Shown here: positions 57,513 to 64,000 of the stretch, piece by piece
How positions within the stretch are numbered: position 1 is the stretch's first letter
Layout of the letters: each line of letters begins with the position of its first letter
Position numbers and translations under genes: made by a program
The notes under the pieces: generated by a model
What the model saw: the letters and a program-made list of their open reading frames with translations, nothing else
What the model was told of the DNA's origin: nothing
Databases searched by the model: none
NCBI RefSeq assembly: GCF_017308975.1
Contig: NZ_JADWPD010000032.1
Location: forward strand, 82,559 to 146,558
Direction of reading: 5' to 3'
From: Amycolatopsis sp. MtRt-6
GTDB lineage: Bacteria > Actinomycetota > Actinomycetes > Mycobacteriales > Pseudonocardiaceae
DNA: 64,000 nucleotides

Positions 57513-58803
57513 GCTTCAGGTGGAAGTTGTCCAGGGTGGCCGGCAGCGGGCGCTCCGGGGACAGCACCGTCCCCGACGCCTGCTCGTACCCCTGCTCGCG
57601 CACCAGGTTCGCCAGCATCGTGCTCGCGCAGAACAGGACCAGGTCACGGCCCGGGCAGATCGCCGGGCCCGCGCTGAACGGGACCAGCGCCGGGTTCTCC
57701 GCCGCGCGGCCGTCGAGCCACAGGTCCGGGTCGAACCGGTCGGCGTAGGGCAGGTCCGGGTCGCGGTGGAAGAACGGCGTGAAGATCAGCACCGTCGTCC
57801 CGGCCGGGCCCCAGGACGTCTCGTCCGTCGTCTCGCGCAGGATCATCGGCGTCGTCGGCCACAGCCGGACCGCGTCCAGCACGCACGCGCGCAGGTAGCT
57901 CAGCTGGTTCGGCTCCGCGAGGTCGGCGCCTTCGAGCTCTGTGTGGGCGCGGTCCAGGGCCGCCGGGTGGGTCGCGAGCAGGGCCAGCGTCCGGTACGTC
58001 GCCATGCCGGCCGCGTCGAACGCGAACAGCCAGTGCGCCACCTGGTCGGGCGCCGTTTCTTCGCCGGTCTCCGCGATCATCGCGGCGAGGCTGCCCGGTT
58101 CGGCGCGGCCGAGGTGGGCGACGAGCCGCTCGCGGAACCGTGCGCGCAGCTGCTTGCGCCGCGGGTGCAGGTACGCCCAGTTCGCGTCGAGCCGCAAGCG
58201 TTCCAGCTGGTCGGTGAGCGTCGCGTCGTCACGAGCCCCCGCGCCGAGCACGATCCGCCGGACCAGGCGCCACCACGTGACGTTGAAGGTGTCCCAGTCG
58301 AGCGTTTCCGCGCTGCGGAGGACGGCCGATTCCTCGGCAATGGCTTGGGTGAACGGCGTCGCCAGCTCGTGCAGCGGGCGGCCGGGTTCGAGCACCGCTT
58401 CGGTGAACCGGCGGCGGGCCGGCCGGTCGGCCGCGTCCGAGATCAGCACGCCGTGCGGCTGGAAGTGCCCGAGCGCGGCGCGTTTCTCCACTGTGGACGG
58501 ACTGAACGGCGTCGGCGCGCCGGCCAGCAGCTGCTGCACGTCCGCGCCGGACAACGCCAGTTCCACCGTCCGGCCGGGGACGCGTAGCCGCAGGGGACGG
58601 CCGTAGTGGCGGTCGCGCAGCCGGCCCAGCAAGCGCACGGCCGGGCGGTCGAACTGCAGCTTCCCGGCCATCGCCATCGCCTTCGGGCGGCGCTTGATGA
58701 CGCCGCCGGCCAGGGTGGGCAGGGCGACCTCGACCGCGACCCGCAGGGTTTCGGCGACCGAGGCGGTCTCCGGTCGCGTGCGGTGTTCCCGAGTGGACGT
58801 CAT
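57496..58803 (-). CDS. Cytochrome P450
   Basis: 435 residues. The heme loop is FSAGPAICPGRDL with axial Cys383. The I-helix has FAFDAAGMATYR (A-G-x-x-T oxygen-activation motif). The K-helix, normally ExxR, reads DAVRLWP, so Asp replaces Glu. The PERF-like region is PYADRFDPDLWLDG. The N-terminus is soluble, as in most bacterial P450s. No ferredoxin or reductase is adjacent, so redox partners come from elsewhere. The substrate is unknown. Confidence 0.92.
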   Translation of the reverse strand: MTSTREHRTRPETASVAETLRVAVEVALPTLAGGVIKRRPKAMAMAGKLQFDRPAVRLLGRLRDRHYGRPLRLRVPGRTVELALSGADVQQLLAGAPTPFSPSTVEKRAALGHFQPHGVLISDAADRPARRRFTEAVLEPGRPLHELATPFTQAIAEESAVLRSAETLDWDTFNVTWWRLVRRIVLGAGARDDATLTDQLERLRLDANWAYLHPRRKQLRARFRERLVAHLGRAEPGSLAAMIAETGEETAPDQVAHWLFAFDAAGMATYRTLALLATHPAALDRAHTELEGADLAEPNQLSYLRACVLDAVRLWPTTPMILRETTDETSWGPAGTTVLIFTPFFHRDPDLPYADRFDPDLWLDGRAAENPALVPFSAGPAICPGRDLVLFCASTMLANLVREQGYEQASGTVLSPERPLPATLDNFHLKLKPVG

Positions 58804-58842
58804 GGCGCCCGGCTACCCGCGGGAGCCGGGCGGGAAACGCGC

Positions 58843-59187
58843 TCAGCCGCGCAGGGCGACGTTCAGCACGTCGCCGGCGTGGTCCAGGCAGTCCACGCAG
58901 ATCACGGCGTCCCGCGCCACGCAGTCCACGCGCAGCAGCGGCCGCCGCAGCCCCAGGAACGTCCGGCGCTCGCGGCGGCCGCAGAAGTCGCACACCGCGG
59001 CCAGCGGCGACGTCACCGCCGCCAGCACGTCACCCGCGCCGCTCTCCCGGTCCGCGCCGTCGCGCACCACCCGCAGGCCGGCGCGGACGCAGTCCACGCA
59101 GATCGGCCCGTTCCGGCCGGGCACCCGGGGGTCGCGCCGCCTGCCGCAGAACCGGCACGGCCCGCCCGCCGCGTTCGTCGCCGTCAC
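58843..59187 (-). CDS. Tandem ClpX-type zinc-finger protein
   Basis: 114 residues from a GTG five bases after GAGGAGG. Two copies of a four-cysteine motif are visible: PCRFCGRRR with ICVDCVRAG, and VCDFCGRRERR with VICVDCLDH, each resembling the C4 zinc-binding domain of ClpX. There is no AAA+ ATPase domain. In ClpX this finger binds substrates and adaptors, so a small protein made of two of them could be an adaptor or a DNA/RNA-binding protein. It lies 36 bases after the divergent antiporter region and upstream of the P450 gene. Confidence 0.7.
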   Translation of the reverse strand: MTATNAAGGPCRFCGRRRDPRVPGRNGPICVDCVRAGLRVVRDGADRESGAGDVLAAVTSPLAAVCDFCGRRERRTFLGLRRPLLRVDCVARDAVICVDCLDHAGDVLNVALRG

Positions 59188-59305
59188 CGCGGCCTCCTCG
59201 TCGGTTTCGCCGCTCGCGCGCCGGGAATCCGAGCCGTGGCGCGCCTCTGCCACCACGCTACCCCGGTCGCGGTGCGCCACGGGGCAGGAGTGGCAGGAGG
59301 AGAGC

Positions 59306-60571
59306 TTGTCGTCGTTGACCATCTTGTTCGGGGTGGCCGGCCTGCTGGCGCTGGCCGCGGCGATCGTGCCGAAGCTGGTCGCCGACCGGCCGTTCTCGGT
59401 CCCGCTGGTGATGCTCGTCGCCGGCATCGTGCTCGGGCTGCTGCCGCTGCCCGAGCCCTACGGCAACGGCTGGAGCGACCCGGCCGCCCACCTGCACGGC
59501 GTGGAATCCTTCGCCCAGCTGGGCATTCTCGTGGCACTCGCCGGAGCGGGACTGTCCGTCGACCGCCCGTTCGGCCTGAAACGCTGGGGCTCGACCTGGC
59601 GGCTGCTCGCCCTCACGATGCCGGTGTCGATCCTCGCGATCGCCCTGCTCGGCCACTGGTGGCTCGCGCTCGCCCCCGGCGTCGCGCTGCTGCTGGCCGC
59701 GGCGCTGGCCCCGACGGACCCGGTGCTGGCGGGCGACATCGGCGTCCCGCACCCCGACGTCGAGCCGGAACTGGCCCGGAACAACGAAATCCGCTTCACG
59801 CTGACGACCGAGGCCGGCCTGAACGACGGCCTCACCATGCCGTTCGTCATCCTCGGCCTGGCCCTGGCGAGCGGGCAGCCCCGGCTGGACCTGTCGTGGG
59901 TGCTGGTGGACCTGCTGCTGCCGCTCGTCATCGGCGTCGTGGCCGGCCTGCTCACCGGACGGCTGCTCGGCTGGGCGATCTTCCGGGCACCGTCGGACCG
60001 GCTCCGGCTGGCCGAGTACGCCGACGGACTGGTCCTGCTCGCGCTGGCGTTCGTGCCCTACGCGCTCGCGGAAGCCACCCACGGCAACGGGTTCGTCGCC
60101 GTGTTCGTCGCCGCGGTCGCGGTGCGCACCCAGGAGCGCTCCCACGAGTACCACGGCGTCCTGCACGCGTTCGGCCACCAGCTGGAACGGCTGTTCGTCC
60201 CGCTCGCCCTGCTGGGCCTGGGCCTGGCGATCGGCGACGGCCTGCTGCGCGGGCTGCGGCCCCTCGAAGTGGTGATCGCCGTCGTCGCGGTGCTGGTGGT
60301 CCGGCCGGTGGTCGGCTGGCTGTCCCTGCTGGGCGCGCCGTCACCGGGACGGCGCGCGACGGCGGCGATCGCGTTCTTCGGCGTGCGCGGCATCGGCACG
60401 ATCTTCTACCTGGCCTACGCGCTCAACCGGCTTCCGGTACCGCAGCAGGGCGTGCTGTGGCGGGTCGGCGCGATCGCCATCGCGGTCTCGGTGATCGTGC
60501 ACGGCGTCCTCGCCGAGCCCGCGATCCAGCGGATCGAGCGGCGGGGCGGGCACCTGCCGGCCGATGTGTAG
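59306..60571 (+). CDS. Cation:proton antiporter (CPA family)
   Basis: 421 residues with about 12 helices, from a TTG five bases after AGGAGG. Family signatures are PTDPVLAGDIGVPHPDVEPE (unwound-helix TDP motif), RFTLTTEAGLNDGLTMPFVI with the ND pair that binds the ion, and AIAFFGVRGIGTIFYLAYAL near the C-terminus. It exchanges Na+ or K+ for H+ in pH and salt homeostasis. There is no large cytoplasmic C-terminal domain. The stress protein gene csbD follows, but behind its own promoter. Confidence 0.92.
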   Translation: MSSLTILFGVAGLLALAAAIVPKLVADRPFSVPLVMLVAGIVLGLLPLPEPYGNGWSDPAAHLHGVESFAQLGILVALAGAGLSVDRPFGLKRWGSTWRLLALTMPVSILAIALLGHWWLALAPGVALLLAAALAPTDPVLAGDIGVPHPDVEPELARNNEIRFTLTTEAGLNDGLTMPFVILGLALASGQPRLDLSWVLVDLLLPLVIGVVAGLLTGRLLGWAIFRAPSDRLRLAEYADGLVLLALAFVPYALAEATHGNGFVAVFVAAVAVRTQERSHEYHGVLHAFGHQLERLFVPLALLGLGLAIGDGLLRGLRPLEVVIAVVAVLVVRPVVGWLSLLGAPSPGRRATAAIAFFGVRGIGTIFYLAYALNRLPVPQQGVLWRVGAIAIAVSVIVHGVLAEPAIQRIERRGGHLPADV

Positions 60572-60590
60572 CTTCCGAACCAGTGGGTAA
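60566..60590 (+). promoter_or_regulatory. Sigma-B-like promoter of the CsbD gene
   Basis: GTGT-N15-GGGTAA resembles the GTTT-N14/15-GGGTAT consensus of SigB-type general stress sigma factors. It lies 68 bases before the CsbD start, overlapping the antiporter stop codon. csbD genes are typical SigB targets, which supports the assignment. Confidence 0.55.
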
Positions 60591-60658
60591 CCCGAGGTCA
60601 AGGCCCTTTTGGCGACTGGCCGATCCGGAAATGTCGCCGCGACGGAAGGTGCACCCCG

Positions 60659-60841
60659 ATGAACGACAAGCTGGAACACAAGGGCGAAGAGCTCAAGGGC
60701 CGGGCCAAGGAAGCCGTCGGCGACGCCACCGACAACGAGCAGTGGCAGGCCGAGGGCAAGACCGAGCAGGCCAAGGGCTCCCTCAAGCAGGCCGGCGAGA
60801 AGATCAAGGACGCCGTGAAGGGCGTCACGGACAAGAAGTGA
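60659..60841 (+). CDS. CsbD-family stress protein
   Basis: 60 residues, the whole protein being one CsbD domain: DKLEHKGEELKGRAKEAVGD, then NEQWQAEGKTEQAKGSLKQA with the repeated K/E/G pattern. CsbD proteins are small, soluble and highly charged, and are induced by general stress; their molecular role is unknown. The gene has a sigma-B-like promoter and is closed by a long perfect hairpin, so it is probably a single-gene transcript made in abundance. Confidence 0.93.
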   Translation: MNDKLEHKGEELKGRAKEAVGDATDNEQWQAEGKTEQAKGSLKQAGEKIKDAVKGVTDKK

Positions 60842-60847
60842 CCGTTC

Positions 60848-60886
60848 TCCGCTGCCGCACCCCGGACGCCGGGGTGCGGCAGCGGA
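60848..60886 (+). terminator. Perfect 18-bp hairpin after the CsbD gene
   Basis: TCCGCTGCCGCACCCCGG and its exact complement are separated by only three bases (ACG), starting seven bases past the CsbD stop. There is no U-tract. The stem is strong enough for termination or 3' end protection. Confidence 0.75.
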
Positions 60887-60906
60887 CGTGTGCCTGGGGG
60901 TAGCGC

Positions 60907-61785
60907 GTGTTCGAGGGTTTCACGCTGGACCACGTCGACGTCGGTGCCGTGACGCTGCGGGTGCGCCACGGCGGTTCCGGGCCGCCGGTCCTGCTGGTGC
61001 ACGGGCATCCGCGCACGCACACGACGTGGCACCGCGTCGCCCCGCGGCTCGCCGAGCGGTTCACGGTCGTGTGCCCGGACACCCGCGGCTACGGCGAATC
61101 CGGCAAGCCGCCGACCGACGAAGACCACACGCCCTACAGCAAACGCGCGATGGCGGCGGACTGCGTCGCCCTGATGCGGCACCTCGGGCACGAGGAGTTC
61201 TTCGTGGCGGGCCACGACCGCGGCGCGTACGTGGCGACCCGCCTGGCCCTCGACCACCCGGACGTGGTCCGCGGCGCGGCGATCCTCGACGCCGTCCCGA
61301 TCGCCGAGGCCCTGGACCGCTGCGACGCGCGGTTCGCGCGGGAGTGGTACCACTGGTTTTTCTTCGCCCAGCCGGAAAAACCGGAGCGGGTGATCACCGC
61401 CGACCCCGACGCCTGGTACGACGTCGGCACGCGGAACACCCCCGACCGGCTCGGGGAAGGCAACTTCGCCGACTTCCACCGCGCGATCCACGACCCGGCC
61501 ACGGTCACCGCGATGCTCGAGGACTACCGCGCGGGCCTGGGCGTCGACCGCGCCCACGACGACGCCGACCGCGCCGCCGGACGGCGGATCACCTGCCCGG
61601 CCTTGGTGCTCTGGTCGAGCGACGACGACCTGGAAGACCTCTACGGCGACGTCCTGGCCGTCTGGCGGCCGTGGACGACGGACCTGCGCGGGCACGCGAT
61701 CAAGTCCGGCCACCACGTGGCCGAGGAGAACCCCGAGGCGCTCGCGGCCGCGCTGGGCGAGTTCTTCGGCGGCCTTCAGCGGTAG
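60907..61785 (+). CDS. Alpha/beta hydrolase, haloacetate-dehalogenase-like or epoxide-hydrolase-like
   Basis: 292 residues. Oxyanion region HGHPRTHTTWHRV, nucleophile Asp104 in AGHDRGAYVATRLAL and C-terminal His in KSGHHVAEENPEAL give an Asp-His type active site as in haloalkane/fluoroacetate dehalogenases and epoxide hydrolases. The first Arg of the fluoroacetate-binding pair follows the nucleophile (DR), but the second position is Tyr (DRGAY), so true haloacetate activity is doubtful. It overlaps the convergent SDR gene by ten bases. Confidence 0.87.
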   Translation: MFEGFTLDHVDVGAVTLRVRHGGSGPPVLLVHGHPRTHTTWHRVAPRLAERFTVVCPDTRGYGESGKPPTDEDHTPYSKRAMAADCVALMRHLGHEEFFVAGHDRGAYVATRLALDHPDVVRGAAILDAVPIAEALDRCDARFAREWYHWFFFAQPEKPERVITADPDAWYDVGTRNTPDRLGEGNFADFHRAIHDPATVTAMLEDYRAGLGVDRAHDDADRAAGRRITCPALVLWSSDDDLEDLYGDVLAVWRPWTTDLRGHAIKSGHHVAEENPEALAAALGEFFGGLQR

Positions 61786-62549
61786 CGGGAGGCGAGTTCC
61801 GGCCGCTGCCCGCCGAAGGCGGCGAGGTCCGCCCGGAACACGGCGTCGAGCAGCCCCGCGTCCTCGACACCGGGCGCGGTCACCACTTCCCCGAGTTCGA
61901 AGCCGCGCAAGGACGCGGTGACGACGTCGGAAGCGGACATCCGCGGCACCGCGCTCAGGTCGAGGCCCTGGCGCTCGTGGAACTCGGTCGCGACCACCCC
62001 CGGGCACAGGGCCTGCACCCGCACGCCGGTGCCCGCCAGCTCGGCGTGCAGGGTCTGGGACAAGGCGACGAGATACGCGAGGGAACCGGCGTAGACGGCC
62101 CGGCGGGGCAGGACGGCGGAGCCGGCGGGGCCGCTGAACGCGATCATCCCGGCCACGGTGACGATCTTCCCCGCGCCACGTTCCCGCATGCCCGCGACCG
62201 CGGCGCGGGTGAGCATGGTGGGCGCGGCGACCTTGACGTGGACCAGCTCGCGCGCCCGGTCGGCGGGCAGCTGGGCCAGGGGCATGTAGTGGGCGACGCC
62301 GGCGTTGTTGACGAGCGTGGTCAGCGGCTCGGCGGCGCAGAGCGCGGCAACGGTGTCGACACCGGCTTCGGTGGCCAGGTCGGCGGCCACCGTGCGGACC
62401 TCGACGTCGGTGTGGGCCGCGGCGAACTCGGCGAGGCGGTCCGCACGGCGGCCGGTGACGATCAGGTCGTGGCCGTCGGCGGCGAGGCGCTCGGCGTAGG
62501 CCCGGCCGATGCCGGAGGTGGCGCCGGTGACGAGGGCGAGCTGGTTCAT
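61776..62549 (-). CDS. SDR-family oxidoreductase lacking the catalytic lysine
   Basis: 257 residues. The cofactor motif TGATSGIG (8-15) and TGRR (32-35, favouring NADP) are intact, as is NNAG (81-84). The active-site region reads VTVAGMIAFSG and AVYAGSLAYL: Tyr153 is present, but the Lys of YxxxK is Leu157. A subgroup of classical SDRs has this form (from memory). It may use another residue or may bind cofactor without normal dehydrogenase chemistry. It is divergent from the XRE regulator gene. Confidence 0.87.
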   Translation of the reverse strand: MNQLALVTGATSGIGRAYAERLAADGHDLIVTGRRADRLAEFAAAHTDVEVRTVAADLATEAGVDTVAALCAAEPLTTLVNNAGVAHYMPLAQLPADRARELVHVKVAAPTMLTRAAVAGMRERGAGKIVTVAGMIAFSGPAGSAVLPRRAVYAGSLAYLVALSQTLHAELAGTGVRVQALCPGVVATEFHERQGLDLSAVPRMSASDVVTASLRGFELGEVVTAPGVEDAGLLDAVFRADLAAFGGQRPELASRYR

Positions 62550-62673
62550 GGTCGCGCTCCTTTCGGGGTTCGCCACCACGATCGGCTCGACCGCCCGGGG
62601 CAGGAAGTGGCCGGGTTTTCCTGGGACCGGCCGTACCAGGACAACCGGGCGCCGGGCTTGCACAATCGACGGC

Positions 62674-63510
62674 ATGGCGAACACCGGATTCGGCACGGCC
62701 CTGCGCCACTGGCGCGACCGCGTCACGCCCCAGGCCGCCGGCCTGCCCGCGGGCGGCCGCCGCCGCGCCGCCGGGTTGCGCCGCGAGGAGCTGGCCCAGC
62801 TGGCCGGCATCTCCGCCGACTACGTCGTCCGGCTCGAACAGGGCCGCGCGACGACCCCGTCGGCCCAGGTCGTCGAAGCACTGGCCCGGGCCCTGCGCCT
62901 CACCGCGGACGAGCGGAGGCACCTGTTCCGCCTCGCCGGCCTCGCGCCCCCGGGCCCCGGCACGGTCCCGCGGCACATCACGCCCGGCGTCCACCGCATG
63001 CTGGACCGGCTGTCCGGCACACCGGTCGCCGTGTTCGACGCGGCGTGGCATCAGCTGCTGGCGAATCCGCTGTACACGGCCCTCATGGGCGAGTGGCAGG
63101 GCAAGGACCTCAACGGCGTCCGGCGCAATTTCCTGAACCCGAACACCCGGGTGCGCGACACGCCCGAGTCGCGCGACGCGCTGCACGCGGCGTTGGTGGC
63201 CGACCTGCGCCGCACGGCCGGCCGCTACCCCGACGACCTCGACCTCCGGTCGCTCATCGCCGACCTCAGGCGGCACAGCCCGCGGTTCGCCGCACTGTGG
63301 GAGGCCGGCGCGCTCGGGAGGCACGAAGCGGCCCGCAAGACCATCGACCACCCGGACGTGGGCCCGCTGACCCTCGACTGCGACGTCCTCGCCGTCGCGG
63401 GCAGCGACCTGCGGATGATGGTGTACACGGCCGAGCCCGGCACCGAAGACGCCGACCGCCTGGCGCTGCTGGGCGTGCTCGGGACGCAGTCGCTGGCGGA
63501 ACGCGGTTAG
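62674..63510 (+). CDS. XRE-family regulator with MmyB-like ligand domain
   Basis: 278 residues. The N-terminal helix-turn-helix reads GLRREELAQLAGISADYVVR then LEQGRATTPSAQVVEALARA. It is followed by the PAS-like MmyB/methylenomycin-regulator domain (PVAVFDAAWHQLLANPLYTA, RRNFLNPNTRVR, HPDVGPLTLDCDVLAVAGSD). Such proteins usually regulate an adjacent divergent SDR or oxidoreductase gene, as here; the ligand is thought to be a fatty acid or similar compound. Confidence 0.92.
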   Translation: MANTGFGTALRHWRDRVTPQAAGLPAGGRRRAAGLRREELAQLAGISADYVVRLEQGRATTPSAQVVEALARALRLTADERRHLFRLAGLAPPGPGTVPRHITPGVHRMLDRLSGTPVAVFDAAWHQLLANPLYTALMGEWQGKDLNGVRRNFLNPNTRVRDTPESRDALHAALVADLRRTAGRYPDDLDLRSLIADLRRHSPRFAALWEAGALGRHEAARKTIDHPDVGPLTLDCDVLAVAGSDLRMMVYTAEPGTEDADRLALLGVLGTQSLAERG

Positions 63511-63583
63511 CCCGTCTTCCGGCGGGTTTCCGTCCCCGCTGCCCCGGGTACGCGGGAGAGGAGACCGACCAGGGAGGTGTGCG

Positions 63584-63796
63584 ATGCCCGCTCCGGACCG
63601 GACCAGCCTCGAACAGCACCTGTCCGAGACCGAGTACCCCTGCGGCCGCGAGGAACTCCTACGCCGAGCGGCCGCGGCAGGCGGCGGCGACTCGGTGCTG
63701 GGTTCGCTCGGCGGCCTGCCGGACAGCGACCGGTACGACAACTTCGACGCGGTGTGGGAAGCGGTGAACGCCAAGCACATCGGCGGGGCGCCCTAG
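63584..63796 (+). CDS. DUF2795-domain small protein
   Basis: 70 residues with GGGAGG upstream. The domain is seen as LEQHLSETEYPCGREELLRR, DSVLGSLGGLPDSDRYDNFD and VWEAV, the DUF2795 pattern in which LPxxxYxxxxxV forms the core. Its function is unknown; members are frequent in actinobacteria. Its TAG stop is part of a CTAG at which an IS701-like element appears to begin. Confidence 0.85.
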   Translation: MPAPDRTSLEQHLSETEYPCGREELLRRAAAAGGGDSVLGSLGGLPDSDRYDNFDAVWEAVNAKHIGGAP

Positions 63797-64000
63797 TAGT
63801 ACTTTGTTAGGTCTTGGCGTGTCGTGGGGACGTGGAGCAGGCTGGGTGATTTCATGCTTCGGTGACTCCTGAGGAGCTTGTCCATGTCCGGCAATGTCTT
63901 GAGTCCTTTGCGGCGGAGGTGTTCGCTCCTTTGGCCCGGTCGGATCAGCGGGCCAAGGGCGAGACGTATCTGCGGGGGCTGTTGCTGGATGGGCGGCGTA
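63793..64000 (+). mobile_element. Left end of an IS701-family insertion sequence (continues past window)
   Basis: From 63797 the base composition changes sharply (TAGTACTTTGTTAGGTC, lower GC, T-rich third codon positions) and a transposase start follows. The insertion point coincides with CTAG, which fits the 5'-YTAR target of IS701-type elements. The right end lies outside the window, so the terminal repeat and target duplication cannot be checked. Confidence 0.6.
63862..64000 (+). CDS. IS701-family transposase (partial, N-terminus only)
   Basis: 46 codons from GTG to the window end read EELVHVRQCLESFAAEVFAP, LARSDQRAKGETYLRGLLLD and GRR, the characteristic N-terminus of IS701-family DDE transposases (xRSDQRxxGExYLRGLLLDGRR). 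The catalytic DDE residues lie further on, beyond the window. Codon use is visibly less G/C-rich at third positions than in neighbouring genes, consistent with recent arrival. Confidence 0.8.
   Translation, partial: MTPEELVHVRQCLESFAAEVFAPLARSDQRAKGETYLRGLLLDGRR

Noticed and set aside
60598..63780. A 1060-codon minus-strand frame spanning several genes
   Set aside because: It crosses CsbD, hydrolase, SDR and XRE genes in non-coding frames; the frame is open only because of GC content.

Overview
The window is high-GC actinobacterial chromosome, probably from the Pseudonocardiaceae and most like Amycolatopsis. The evidence is the strong G/C bias at third codon positions, many GTG starts, 1- to 4-base start/stop overlaps, DrrAB-type exporters, GerW-like and CsbD-like small proteins, and a 30-bp intergenic tandem repeat that I associate with Amycolatopsis genomes (from memory, not searched). 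No rRNA, tRNA, CRISPR array or replication origin was seen. Starts were chosen by Shine-Dalgarno (SD) spacing, overlap with the upstream gene, and where the conserved domain begins.

Layout. 1-6.2 kb: the edge of a GHMP kinase (probably an L-threonine kinase of the cobalamin pathway), a DrrAB-type ABC exporter, a divergent operon of two envelope proteins with metal-site character plus a CobC/CobD-like aminotransferase, and a metallo-beta-lactamase-fold hydrolase. 6.2-11 kb: a decayed zone with truncated PucR, LysR, epimerase and NB-ARC genes around an intact DUF6326 protein and a two-component system. 11-16.6 kb: lipoproteins, a TerC-family membrane protein behind a convincing yybP-ykoY manganese riboswitch, and a TetR/DUF6204/MarR operon. 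16.9-24.3 kb: secreted proteins (a galactose-oxidase-type copper enzyme with four discoidin-like domains, PhoD phosphatase, DUF4142 protein, Tat esterase), with unusually rich hairpin structure between genes.

24.4-44.1 kb is the most coherent accessory region. A LuxR/GAF regulator and a TetR regulator precede a left-to-right operon: CocE/NonD hydrolase, peptide-type ABC importer and GH1 beta-glucosidase. It meets, at a truncated ATPase and a glycosyltransferase, a right-to-left operon: DrrAB exporter, DUF5988 protein, KAS III-like enzyme, second CocE/NonD hydrolase and PapA-like acyltransferase, with AraC and LuxR regulators upstream. Together the two arms hold enzymes that add acyl and sugar groups with an exporter, and enzymes that would remove them with an importer. 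I infer a mask-and-export / import-and-unmask system for an unknown small molecule.

44.3-51.5 kb: GDSL hydrolase, small proteins, GerW-like miniprotein, GH25 lysozyme, then a two-gene operon of a double-headed glycosyltransferase and a HemN/HemW-like radical SAM enzyme. 51.6-59.2 kb: a second two-component system, a large protein with an N-terminal QRSAGN-type motif and a C-terminal OTU cysteine-protease-like domain, a DJ-1/PfpI membrane protein, a cytochrome P450 and a zinc-finger protein. 59.3-64 kb: cation/proton antiporter, CsbD behind a sigma-B-like promoter, alpha/beta hydrolase, SDR without the usual catalytic lysine, XRE regulator, DUF2795 protein, and the start of an IS701-like element running off the end.
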